Assembly (NCBI GenBank): GCA_027605045.1 | Contig: JAQFWX010000020.1 | Location: forward strand, 729,653-793,652 | Source of the DNA: Phallus indusiatus | Taxonomy: Eukaryota; Basidiomycota; Agaricomycetes; Phallales; Phallaceae | DNA: 64,000 bases | Reading direction: 5' to 3' | Part shown: positions 49,199 to 61,146 of the stretch, piece by piece | Layout of the letters: each line of letters opens with the position of its first letter | Numbering within the stretch: the stretch's first letter is position 1 | Notes under the pieces: generated by a model | The model's database searches: none | What the model saw: the letters and a program-made list of their open reading frames with translations, nothing else | What the model was told of the DNA's origin: nothing | Translations under genes and position numbers: made by a program

Positions 49199-52100
49199 TT
49201 ATGAACTTGTGTGGTGTCCGGAGCCCAGTGAATCAAGGTTTGAGCCAGTCGACTCTGAGCTTGTCTCTTCTGAGTCACCAAACTCAGTATCTTCTACACA
49301 AACCACTTTCTTCTGTGTGTATCTATTCTGCGGGGGCTTCCGGCGATTCTTAGCCTTGAGACTGCGTTCTTCATTCCGTTTTTTCCTCTTCTCCCCCAGC
49401 AGAACATCCTTGACTGTTCTGTTCTCATTATGAGCCTTGATTCTGGCTTTTAGCATAGTTCTGGATGCAACAACATGAACTCGCTTAGAACCCGTAGCCT
49501 CTTTACGAAGGCTCCTTATTTTGTATAGTTTGGGATTGGTCAGGACTTCGGGTCCGTTTTTCGTTTCATTTGAAGTCCACAGATGTCCAAGTGAATTTTC
49601 CGTTTGTCCCGAAGCATGAGGAAGACACTGCACTGTATCTAGAAGTTTTTTGAGTTCCATCTGTAAGCGGATACCGTCTTGGTGTTCCATATTCTCCAAC
49701 TTGTCATGGTAAATTTTGATATAACCGTATTTCCACATGTCCGACCAGATGGACCGAGAATTACATGGGCCATCGGCAGGTGGGAAAAATACTTCGAACA
49801 TTTCTTCAAAGGTTTTTTCCCGACGTCCCGGCGGTAATCCAGGCCAAAAAGCTCTGACAGCAGTAAAGGATACTCTCCAAAGAGAATCTATGATGTTGTC
49901 TACCGACCAGACATCAATAGCTTCTTGAAGTGAAGACGGATTAGGAAAATCGCCGATTAGGTACTTCTGATGAAGAGCGAACCAATACTCTCTTGTGAAC
50001 TGTATGAATATTTGGCTTGCAACTGGATTTTCGCGCCATACTTGTGGCCTAGGCCTCCTGATCAACTCCGAGGGTTTATTTTTTATACCGTCAACAAGTT
50101 CCTGCCAGGTGGGGGCTTCCCCTAACGGGAACTGGGAAGAAGGATCAGCGTTTTCAAAATGAGGGACTAGGGGTTTCGGTTTCCTCCTTCTCTTAATAGC
50201 CATATCACTGATTAAATCATCAGGATCTTCGGCAGGCAGTTCACGAATACAAGCAGAAAGCGGTTTTGCGGTGTGTAGGAAAAATAACCCGAAACGCTCG
50301 GAAATTTCTTGAAAACGGAGGTCTTCCAGGAATCCTTGTAAATGGTTGTTGACAGTTGGTGTGGTAAACACGGATCGAAACATGTACATAAGTACACACG
50401 TCCAGACAGCCAAGTTGGTAGGACGTGTTTGAGAAAGCCAAAGCTGGTATGAGCGGATTGCCTGAATACGTTGAGCCCAAAAGTCAAACCACACCCTGGA
50501 AGGGACCCAAACTGCAGCACCAGATTCAATATATGCTTTTGCCTTAACACAAGATTTAAATTCTACTGTCTCAAATACCAAGAAGGCGCTTACTTTTTGT
50601 TTCGCCTGAAGAATTATCTCCCCTGCTGCCCTGATGCTCATTCTAATCTCGTGGCGAACACCATAGTTACGAACACGTGCACCTTCGTATTTGGCCAGAT
50701 AATCTGCAACACAATCCTTCCAGACGCTATTGCCTTCATATGCATCACTGTCTTTACAGAACTCAAGGCAATTTCGAACCGTTTCAAAACAGAGATTGTA
50801 AGCCAGACTCATGACGAAATGGACCACAGCAGTAGTCTCTTGAAGATAAACGGCTTTCAGGGAGCCGTAATGAGACATGGTTCCAACGGGGTGAATAGTT
50901 GGAGCATTAGTCCCACTTATTGCAAAGGATGCATCAACGTGGGGTACGCTCCAAATACCGACAACAGGAAAAGGGTGAACGGGATTGAATGACACCCCCA
51001 AGTCCAGGACACACTCCCCATTCTTCCTATCGGCCATATATTCCAAATCTAGATATGGGAGTTCCTTCGCCAAGGCAACCATTATATTACTGTGATCCTC
51101 AGCGCTTTTTTTTGTTAAAAGCTTGATGCCACGAGAATCCACGACAAAGAAAAAAGACCCAAACATAGAGAGATCATTTCCACCAATGCTTTCTTTGATA
51201 ATTTCTCTCATTATCATTTGAAATTGAGAAATTTGGTCAGATCGTATGCAAATAGAATGCACCTTATTGGCTTTCGCGGCCCATTCCTCAGGTGTAAACT
51301 TCAGATATGGTTCTTGGCTCGAGTCTGCAAGCCGGCTAAGAGCGGGGTAAACAACTTCCTTGAACCAGCGATCTTGAATAAGTAGGGGGATTGAAGTGGC
51401 CCAAAACCTGGAGGTTTGAAGTCGATGAATCATCCGTGGAAACAATACCGAAACGTTGGTCGATCCAGAATGTTCACCGTATTGCGCGAAATGGATATGA
51501 GGGATAGAGCTTAGTTTGAATGTCTGAGAAATAGGGAATGTCCCGTTTGCTCGCTCTATATCATTTTGGGGGATGAATATGTTAACCGACATGTGGTTAT
51601 GAACACCTATAGGTGGACTCCTGCGGATATAAGGCTTTAGGTGGATCTTGAGAGCCTGTTTGAAGTGCAGCTCGTGTGTGATCCAAATTAAACTATCGAT
51701 GTCAAAAGAAACATCAATAGATCGAGGCTTGACAGCATCTCTTTTAAGGTCGACGAAGATGTGACGCTGATTCCTATCTTTGCCTTGAATAAAGGTCTGA
51801 AAGCCAGCATCAGAGTTCGCTTTGCTCTCTTCCATCATCTCCGCAAGACCCATTTTAACAATGTCCTCTACCCTCACATTTCCTTGAGGCCTGCTTTCAT
51901 CAACAGTGCGAGATATATTGTATTCTGTGATAGACCTGAATGGGTCTTCGAACCTTGTGTTATGGGGAACAGGGAGATAACGCTCGTGATGCTGACATGG
52001 ACGGCTGGTGTTGAAAGCAAGACAAAAGTTTCTGTGAAGACGATAGCCGTAATCACGAAAAAACACGGAATTTGTTGGTTCCTCGTTTCCTGAGTTGTAC

Positions 52101-54583
52101 ACTTGATCTGCGACACTCTTGTTCTCCTCAATTGTTGGACCTTGCAAGTAGTCATCAAAGAAATTGTCAAATGCCAGTGGTTCAAAACACTGTTTGTGAA
52201 TCGGGAGTGCAAATGAATGTCTCGTTCTGGCTGCCACAGTCCGTAAGGATGTATATGTCGGTCGAATGCGCAGATGATAATTTGTATTTTCGAATTCACG
52301 GGTGCTGTCTACGTCAATTTGTGTATCATCTGTGATTAAAATTATTTAATTTCATTCATCGGAGAAATGGAGCACTCACGGCCTGAAACTCTATGGCATA
52401 GACCTTCTTGCATGACTTGAGTGAGAGAAGTCAATAGTCTTCGCAGACGTTTCTGACCAAGATTATAACATTTTGTCCAATTTTCTATAGATGAAGGAGA
52501 CATTTCAAGCCAGGTATAATGTCCAACTTTGTTGGCTTTCAATATTTCGTAGCGCTCGTATCCATAGGCTGCAGCATCAAGGATATGGTGCGCAATTAAA
52601 CAGCGGAGGTCATGGCTGCAAGGTCGAGGGGGAAATTTTGAAAACTCTTCATCTGTCAACGTAAGGCCATCTCCCCATAACAAAGTCTGTAACACAAAGC
52701 AAGCATTAGGGCCGCAATCTTGCTTATTCTAGAGGCTAAGGTTAGTATGTCTGTCAATGTTGCAGGTTGGTTCACATACACTGGCCGACCACCTCAACCC
52801 CAAAATTTCAATGCCATCTGACTTTAGTTCAGTGTTTTCATCTAAAAAATCACAACTATTCCGGAATTCTGAAAACCATTCCTCTTCACTGGCCCACCAA
52901 TCCAACCCCAAAACCTCATTGGCAGTGTCATCCGATTTTGGTTCAGTGTCATAACCAAACAAATTGCCGATACCATTCCAGAATTCAGAACCGTGCCATT
53001 CCCTCCAGTCATCTTGTTCTACATGATACTGCCCCAGAAGACGATCGATGTCCACATCCGGATCATTGATTATAGTTGATTCACGTCCAAATACATAGGC
53101 TCGGGATGTCAGGAAGGAGAAAACTACCACAAAACAGTGTTCATGCTGATAAATGACAAAAGCGACTGGTTTTATTTCATGCGATTTCCATGGTTCTATC
53201 CCGCATATATTGAGGAACATCAGGCGCTGTTCAGCATGGTATGGTGCCTTTCCCTCCTGGAGACGACAGGTCATGGATGAGACAATATCTACTGGTAGGT
53301 AATATATTTCGTGTCTGTTTTGAGAGACTAGTACGTTACTTAAAACGTAATAGTCCAATAGATGACTTCCTAGGAGAGGCTTTTGAGGCAGTAAACTAGG
53401 AAATTCTTCTAAAGCCAAACCCCAAAGCCTGGGGCTAGCAAGGAGCTGATCTAACGGCATTAGGCTGTAAGAATTATAGGCTATGAAACATAAGAGATTG
53501 TCACTCACCCTTGTTTGGTTTCTCCTGTACGCTGTTTACAGAACCTGAGTCAACATACAGGGATATTTCATTCAAACTAAGCCTGGGTAAGTTTATCCCG
53601 CCAAATATCTTCCTTGCGATTGGGGTTGAGACTTCATGTGTTGTGCGACTGCCAGAGAAATTTTGAGAGAGTGAAGATTTCATTATTTTCCGGGCCATAG
53701 GCGTCTCAATAGGATGTTCTGATACTAGGGGCTGTATGGGATTGGAATGTGTCCGACTAGCAAGCTGGTCTACTGAAATACCAAATAAAGATCATAGGCT
53801 ATGAAATGTAAAACCTTGTCACTCACCCTTATTTAATTCCTCCTGTACGCTGCTAACAGAGCCTGAGTCAACATCCATGGATATTGCATTCAAACTAAGC
53901 CTAGGCAAGACCACTCCTGCAAAAACCTTCTTTGCCATTGGGGTTGAAACTTCATCCATTGTACAACCTCCAGAGAAATTTTGAGAGAGTGAAGATTTCA
54001 TTATTTTCCGGGCCATAGGCGTCTCAATAGGATGTTCTGATACTAGGGGTCGTATGGGATTGGAATGTGTCCGACTAGCAAGCTGGTCTACTGAAATACC
54101 AAATAAAGATCATAGGCTATGAAATGTAAAACCTTGTCACTCACCCTTATTTGGTTTCTCCTGTACGCTGCTAACAGAGCCTGAGTCAACATCCATGGAT
54201 ACTGCATTCAGACTAAGCTTAGGCAAGACCACCGCTGAAAAAACCTTCCTTGCAATTGGGGTTGAAACTTCGTCCATTCTGTGGCCGCTGGCAGAAAATG
54301 TTTCAGAGAACGAAGACCTCTGGACCACCAGTGTGTTGGTGAAACTCTCCGATAGAGCTGGGACTCCTTGTATGGCATCATTGTGCACTCGCGATGAATC
54401 GAAAACTCTCCGTGCCATTGGTGTGTCAAAAGATAACAGCCCAAACCCCTGCAGTGTGATCGACCCATCGTTACTTTGCGGTTCTGATATGAATGGAGAA
54501 ACAGGCAAGGCATGTGCTGTGGCATTGCAGTTTGGAGGTGGTTGTCTGGCGTCTTGAGCTTTAGATGACATTTGGTTGGACAT
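49199..54583 (-). CDS. Large uncharacterised protein (1691 aa) with repeated exons
   Basis: Six exons join in frame: 54583-54145, 54090-53827, 53772-53509, 53450-52780, 52686-52380 and 52329-49199. The last exon encodes 1042 residues without an intron. The N-terminal part is repetitive: exons 2 and 3 are each 88 codons and near-identical (ETPMARKIMKSSLSQNF, then SVQE(E/K)(L/P)NK), and exon 1 ends with a related copy (MDEVSTPIARKVF). The large exon contains VDSLIW-like ideas such as DVSFDIDSLIWITHELHF, FGSFFFVVDSRGIKLLTKK and WVPSRVWFDFWAQRIQ, then a basic C-terminus (GEKRKKRNEERSLKAKNRRK) and a Ser-rich end. I know similar sequences from multicopy basidiomycete proteins but can name no domain or reaction. 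The basic tail suggests a nuclear protein. All frames are intact over 5 kb, so this is a real gene. Confidence 0.75.
53479..54300 (-). repeat. 318-bp tandem repeat of exon plus intron
   Basis: The unit recurs at exactly 318-bp spacing: intron donors at 54144, 53826 and 53508 and acceptors at 54091 and 53773. It comprises an 88-codon exon and a 54-nt intron. The two downstream units are nearly identical over long stretches; the 5' unit is diverged and fused to unique N-terminal sequence. Confidence 0.9.
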
Positions 54584-54584
54584 G

Positions 54585-55356
54585 AGGTGGGACAGATGGG
54601 ATAGCGCAAGGTGAGTTCGACTTTCTGCCCTGTCAGACGACTTGAAAAATAATTATATTGACTAGCCGAATGGTCACCAAGTTACTTTTCATTATTTTCA
54701 CAACCGATTCTATGAAGCGCTTGTCTATTAAATCTCAACATGCAACATGCATGCCACTGTAAAAATCATTAAACAGATCGAAAGAGAAAGCCAGCATTGT
54801 TGGCAAAAAATCAACTTAGTTTCGACCATAACTTGGATTTTCTCATACATCATGCGACTTTTTTAGTGACCAGTGACCAGTGACCGGTGACTAGTGACCA
54901 GTGACCAGTGACCAGTGACTAGTGACCAGTGACTAATGACTGGTCACCAATCATATGCTCTGTATATAAAAGTCGAATAATATGTAGAAAAACGGGAAAA
55001 GTCTAAGTTAATTCGAAATTAAGCCGACGTTTTCACCAAGAATGCTAACTTAATTTCGACTTTTTCTGTTTGATCTTTACTGAGAATCACATGTCAGCGT
55101 TACCATGTCACTGTTCACATTCTGCATTCCTCCCATGCATACCTAATTTGTTGACACATCTCTCATTGCGACATAGCGTGGATAAACGGACATTGCTGGA
55201 ACCAGTTAGACCGTACCCTTCGACAGACACAGGCTTTCGTGCACGGACATCAGCGAAACCGGACCTGCCTTCCTTTTGATGAGCTGGAGGAATGGGTTAG
55301 CAAGAAAGAGGCCGTTGTGAGTGCTATGGCTCCTCCAACGCTGAATTAGTTTGCGA
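54585..55356. other. Intergenic DNA with a short tandem array
   Basis: A 7-bp tandem repeat of GTGACCA (variants GTGACTA and GTGACCG), about 12 copies, occupies 54865-54951. A similar GACTATTGACTAG patch lies near 23570-23587. Otherwise no gene is seen. Confidence 0.6.
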
Positions 55357-55739
55357 TGGAGGGAGCCGGGAACAGCTCTGCAGGAAGCTAGGAAGATACT
55401 GAGTGAGGAACTTAGGATGGGGAAATGTAATATAGTCTCAGTCAATAGTAATAATAGACTGAAGCGCAGTAAAGGGGGAAAGTAAACTGTTATTGTAAGT
55501 GTGTAACTACTGAGTATACATACTAAGAGAGAGCTTGTCCATGAACCTGAGTAATGATGTCCTGGACTTAAACAATAGAACTATTTGAGGCTGTCCACAG
55601 AGGGAAAACCTGCCCAAACTATTGTCCTAGCTAACTACTTGTACTACAGTAATTCTGAAGCGAAAATAAATAAAATAAAACATGGAAAAATAAATGAAAA
55701 AAGCGCATATATCCCCTTAGCCTGTTGGGGAACCCCACA
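55357..55739 (-). mobile_element. Solo LTR, copy 2 (383 bp)
   Basis: Read on the minus strand, it starts TGTGGGGTTCCCC and ends CTCCCTCCA. It is flanked by the 4-bp repeat GCGA (55353-55356 and 55740-55743 on plus). It shares most of its length with 24539-24910 in opposite orientation, including CGCTTTTTTCATTTATTTTTC, shortened here to its key start CGCTTTTTT, and AAGTCCAGGACATCA. The TATA region is TATGTATA. Confidence 0.8.
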
Positions 55740-55743
55740 GCGA

Positions 55744-56742
55744 TGATGAATTCGGCGATTTTGCTCCAGTCCCCGTCTCTGAAACCACCACGCCACCTCA
55801 AAATGTGTTTCATCAGCGATACAAGAGAATGCATATCCTCTTAAACTCGAGTTTCAGCTTTCTTCCGCATCTTGTCTTTTCCAATATGTTTCTCTCCATG
55901 GCTTCTCTGTGTCTTCAATCTCAAATTCTCCATATGCTGTTATTATATCTCTTCTAATATCCAACCATATCGAAATTGGTCAAAATTACGCACATACCTC
56001 ATAATTGTCCCCGATCGATTTGATGCCTGTCTCCTCACGACGTTGAGGCTGGAGACGCTTCTAAAGACGAGATGCGGATTGAAGAGGCAGCTTGGTCAAA
56101 TTGGGAGATTCCGGAAGAATAAAATGAATGGGAAATAGCTCATGTATGGATTGGGAAAACAAGAGATATTTTACGAAACAAGCAGATGGGATACTTTTGA
56201 TGTACAGTTCTACAAACGATTTTAAAATTTATGATGCCGCAAAAGGCTCACAAACGTAAATTTCAATCTTGATCTAGAAAACAATACAGTGCACTATCTT
56301 TGATCGGAAAACACTCTCCCAAAATCTATCAAACTGAAGTGCTTTGATTAAGCAATGTACACTTATTGAAACCGCCCAGGATACGTAGGAAACCACCCAG
56401 CTTGAACCCTACACTCTTAGATTATCATAATCATGGATATTATTCTCAGTCTGATTCTTCTTATATGCACTAGTTGCAATTGCGCTGCGGTATTAGTGAG
56501 CAGTAGATGCAATAGATACAATTAATATGGAATGTAGACTGCTTGCTACAGAATTATATGCGTCCTGAAGCACGATTATAAGACGTTATTACCATTACAG
56601 AGTTGATGTTTTGAAGTTTAAAATACAGTGATATAACGGAAATAATAGGACAAAACGATTACTTTGCAGCTTGAAATAAAATGATATAACGGAAATCATA
56701 AAGCAAAAGATAACTAACTACCAAGAAATATTACAAGCGTTT
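55744..56742. other. Gene-free stretch
   Basis: AT-rich, no supportable gene. A repeated AAAATGATATAACGGAAAT-like segment occurs near 56627 and 56679. Confidence 0.4.
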
Positions 56743-57109
56743 TCAGTTCCACCCCTTTGAAATCACTTGACGGATCGCTTTTTTTCCCCTGTTCAAAAGT
56801 TTCAAAGACTTTGACGGTTGACCCCAAGCGCAGCTATTATCCTTGTATAAGTGAACCGTGACGGTGTTCGTCCCAACGAGTTGTCGATTCGCGTCAAGCG
56901 AAATAGTATTCAGCGTCATGTGAGTCTTACGATCGGAGCGAGAAACACGAAAATCATTTCTAAAAAGTATCAAACCTCGAAGATGAATTATCATTGATGA
57001 ACGCCTTTAAACGTTTGTAAGTAGTCGGCGAAACACGGCTTGAGTGACTGACATAATTAGAGAAAAAGATGGGGATGTTTTTTATTGAAGTTGAAAACGA
57101 AAATCTCAT
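56743..57109 (-). pseudogene. Broken relative of the small gene at 22960-23391
   Basis: From ATG at 57109 the frame reads MRFSFSTSIKNIPIFFSN, matching the 23-kb gene, until the site where that gene has its intron. Here only 16 nt (GTTTGATACTTTTTAG) separate exon-1-like from exon-2-like sequence, too short to be spliced, and a TAG interrupts the frame. Downstream it resumes with NDF.VS.SD, HMTLNTISLDANRQLVGTN and ends QVISKGWN at 56743. A 2-residue insertion (TV) is seen before HLYK. Internal deletion within the intron is the simplest explanation. Confidence 0.65.
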
Positions 57110-59221
57110 GATGAGGAGGAAGTCGTGAGGTGTGATGTAGGCAGAGATGAATGGACACGAACGTACTACTTTGACGTACGTAGCGAATACTACGAATGAC
57201 TATCCATTTTTGGCTCATTATCCTTGACGTACCTAAGTTCTTCATTTATCTTATCTATTGGCTTATCCAATGAGCTTAGTCAACATAGATAAGATTTCCT
57301 TCAGCGCTCGGTCTTATCCGGACTTGATTAATCAGCCGCCCACAATGACCAATGATCACGTGCAGGCGTCCTGTTTGTTTTTGAGCTTATATCGATGGTC
57401 TGTTTATTTCTACATAGATATATTTTTATCTACGTATTTACATTTCTCAGGTCTCCGGTGTCCTCTATGCTACGCAGGCTGGCCCAAATTTGATGCAGCA
57501 TCCTATGGGACACTTTCCCAGTCGCTGGCCTTTCCTCCCTCACACTAGCATAGCCTGACACGTTTCATGTCACACAGCCGTACTTGTTCTCACCGTATAC
57601 CTTTCAGCTTGAGAAAGTGTTCTACGTCTGTCTTTTCCTCCTGTCTCTTGCGCTTTCATTCCTTGATTTATTTTACATACCCTATTATTTTGAATCAACA
57701 TTTCCCATCTTAGCATTTTATCGTTGGCTCATAATCTTTCTCCTTTTCCTCTCTTCGCTGCCATTGCGGTCTATTTTTTCCAACTAGCACTGACTAGAAC
57801 TACTGTGCATTAGTTTCACACGCTTTCAACGAACCCTAGCCCTAACGTCAACTTCAAGTTAAACCCCACTACAATCGCCCCGACATCACCTTTAGTAAGC
57901 GACAGGATTCTCAAGTCATCGATGTCAACTTTGCGTTTCCCGGTGTTTCTTTCTTTTTTTTTGGCCCAGCCCAAATCAGCGAAACTAATGGTAATCCACT
58001 TTCTCTTGATTGACGTTGCCTTGACGTCTGTGTTTCAGGTTATTCGTGTTCAAGTTATCCATGAAAGGTCCCTCATATATATTGCAATATACATAAAACC
58101 ATTTCTTATCGGAGCACCCGGACTCAGAACTGCAGCACCGATTACACGATTGGTATGTCACTTTACTTCGTCCGACACTATTATTAAACAACCTACCAGA
58201 CTTCGGCATAATCAAACCTGCCAGAAATCCAAAATGAAACAGCACATCCCTTACGGAGAGCGCAAATCGCTATCCGGTACAATTTGCGCTCTCCGGTACG
58301 GCGGGGTATATAAGTATTTATGCTCACCTAAGTCAAGGTATGATCTATTATCTACTTGTCTCATATTCATCCTATCTTTCCACAGAGCAACTCCGCCATG
58401 ACGACTTGGAGGGCTTGGCCATTTCTTCATGCATTTCTTTGAGGCGGTCTTTAAAAGCCTCAGTGAACAGACAAAAATACTAGAAGAATAGTGGAAAGAA
58501 GCAGAGCCTTCAATATTTGAGCTCTGCGAGGGCTTATAGGTACCGATGTGTCATTATTGAAATACAGCTAGTGCTGACTGATCGCCCTGCATCATTAAAA
58601 CAGAGTTTGATATCTACATGAACTATGTTCAGAAACTAGGCTTCAAAGATTACCTGATTATGATTTTCGTCGTAAACTGTTTTCAAGGTTTTGAGAACTA
58701 GTATTGTGGCATAATCGATCGGATGCTGGTAAATTGGTAAAAGATGGGAAGTTGAACTTTCATATTACAGGTTTCTTCTTGGCAATGACCGTCTCTTTCT
58801 CTTTCTCTTTAAGACACTCGGTACTACTCCTCATGCTCCACAGCCAACCAAGAGCGTGTAAACTATGCCATCAAGCACAAGAAAGAGAACGAAAGCGCGA
58901 AAAAAAAGGAGAATGTGAACACTCCACCCCAAATCCATTAGTAGGGAAGATGGGTCGCCATCCCAGTAGGCGGTGGATAAACCCCAATGTCAGCCTCAAT
59001 GTCAATACACCTCCTATCTTTCTTCCTATTCAAGGTCTCTGAACCCGTTCTTATGCTCTTGGTTTGCTGATTACACGATTGTAATACTTCCTGTCTTATC
59101 GCATGTATAGCAATTTGTGTTTATTCTTCGCACGCTTCCTCATTGAGTTAAACTGGCATGCAATATAAGTTTAAGAACATTTACAGAACATTTACATATT
59201 ACACATGCGTATGGACGTAAT
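57110..59221. other. Gene-poor stretch
   Basis: Frames such as 57258-57548, 57922-58401 and 58704-59042 (plus) are hydrophobic or low-complexity and show no motif. TAGCCCTAAC-like telomere-related bases occur near 57838 only once. Confidence 0.4.
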
Positions 59222-59677
59222 TTACGTCAAGGCAAGATACCAATGAGGTTCCTCTGCAGTCTCCAGAATTTCCTTCAGTTTGGCCCACTTTTGTGGGGGA
59301 GGAAGAGGAAGTGCATCAAGAGGATCATTTGTCGCCAGCACAAGGCAACATAAAGGTTTTTTGTCATAGCTCAAAACCGTACCAAGTGTAGATGAAAAAT
59401 ATATTCGCGCCCTAGCCATTATATCGAGAGTCGCTGCGGATATGACTGATCCAACTTCATCAACCTCGTTGGGGGATTTTCCTGTCATATCTGGAAGTAA
59501 ATTGTTGCGTATGCCATAGTCCAGGAGCCATTCATCTCTGATCAAGTACCCGAAATACAAATACTCCCATTCGGTTCCGGCTTTAACTTTGGCTTTGGTT
59601 TTGGTTTTGGCTTTGGTTTTAGTTTTTTTCACTTTGGTCCTAGTTTTGGTCTCAACTTTGATTTGAGACGATGCCAT
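59222..59677 (-). CDS. Small uncharacterised protein (151 aa)
   Basis: A single-exon ATG-initiated frame. The N-terminus carries a Lys/Thr/Ala repeat (VKKTKTKAKTKTKAKVKAG) from a short coding microsatellite. The rest looks like a folded domain: EWEYLYFGYLIRDEWLLDYG, SVISAATLDIMARARIYF, LCCLVLATNDP and a final WAKLKEILE. Composition and the conserved-looking aromatic residues suggest a real gene. I cannot assign a function. The basic N-terminus could serve nuclear localisation or nucleic-acid binding. Confidence 0.5.
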   Translation of the reverse strand: MASSQIKVETKTRTKVKKTKTKAKTKTKAKVKAGTEWEYLYFGYLIRDEWLLDYGIRNNLLPDMTGKSPNEVDEVGSVISAATLDIMARARIYFSSTLGTVLSYDKKPLCCLVLATNDPLDALPLPPPQKWAKLKEILETAEEPHWYLALT

Positions 59678-59679
59678 GA

Positions 59680-61146
59680 TATAATGAATACCTAACCCGC
59701 ATTTCATTCGCATTATAACATAATATGGATGCTCTGTTACTTACTTGGATGGGAAAAGAAATGTGTGACAAAGTACTGCGTAGATGTTGTTGCACTGGTG
59801 TGTTGTGAACGTTTGAATGTGTGAACCTGTGGACAGCCCCTGTTGAAAGGGGAGACTTCTTCTTATTATAGGTGTGGGCGTTTTAGGACCTAACTGAGTT
59901 TGAATCGACTTACCCTATTTGGTAAGAGTTAGGTTTGCTTCCGATGATTTTTTGTGTATATATGGTATATTATAATGATATTATCTGATTTTCTCAGGGA
60001 TAAGTTTGCACATTGTTTTTTCATTTAAAAAGTTCAACAAAAGTTCCAAAATAAGGAAATAATATTTTTATATTTCCTAGAGCTCATCTCTGTTAATTTG
60101 AATTTGAATTAAAAATTTAGAGATCCAATACAAATGTCTGAGAGAAAATTATGCTAATAGAACTGTACAAACAATGCATATACATACATGACTGCCCGGT
60201 GCCAGTATCTTTGGTAATGTGGTATGCCGGTAAGTGAATTATACCTTTGATATTAAGTAGTAAAAATTGAGCATTAAGAGATTAAATAATAGAGAGTAAG
60301 TTTTTCAAAAATAAATGAAGAGGCTCTACTTTTTGTTCAAGTATGTACATATTCGGATGTTGCTGAGATGATGTTGAAAGTGCAGCAGCGGCAGCCGCTG
60401 TGAAGAAAAAAATCATATGCTCTGATGTCATTTTGAGCTCAATGTGACGTTGATCACTATGTTTAGCTCAGTAGTTGGTATCTTTGTGTATGTACACTGG
60501 TGAAATCCTCAACTTCCACAGGAATTTTATTTACATAATTTTTATTCAATTTTGAATTAATTTTGTTTTTACTTCCAGGGAACCCCACACGTTTACACAC
60601 GTCACGGCGTTACAATCATTTGATTAGATGATTAGATGGGGTTCCGTAAGATTCCGTATTATGTACGTTAAATGGGGCATGGGTGGGGATAAACTAACCA
60701 ATCTTCTAGTTGTATTGCTTACTGTGAGCATATCTCTCATCCAAAAATTCTAAACATCGAATTGCAAATCGACGCTTAGTGGATGTTCAAAACTCAGTTT
60801 TCTCTCAAATCCTCGTAAAACACTCATATGTTTCTGTATAATGAATCTTGAATGCCTTGCATGCAGGGGATATGCTTTGACACCGCGCTTCATATAGCGC
60901 ATGAAGGAAAGCGCAAACATTAAAGATACTGCGATGAACCGTTCAAGACGTCTTTTGATGTTATCCCCATCATGTGTGCCTAAAACTTCTCACATCGAGA
61001 GGCCCATTTACATAAGTCTTCTCAACGATTTATTAATTAATGCTGAAAATATTCGCATTCACATTCTTGTTTGGTGTTGGTTCCGTATTCAAATACATAA
61101 AAAAGAGGGATCGCTTTTTGATAAAATCATATACCTAACTCCCAAC
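59680..61146. other. Intergenic, AT-rich
   Basis: No gene. GGAACCCCA (60579-60587) and TGGGGTTCC (60637-60645) form a short inverted repeat. Confidence 0.4.

Noticed and set aside
57258..58401. Hydrophobic plus-strand frames suggesting a membrane protein
   Set aside because: The T-rich composition explains the Phe/Leu content; no start context, splice continuity or family match was found.
60579..60645. Third copy of the LTR end (GGAACCCCACA)
   Set aside because: Only about 12 bases match; the adjoining sequence is unrelated to the two solo LTRs.
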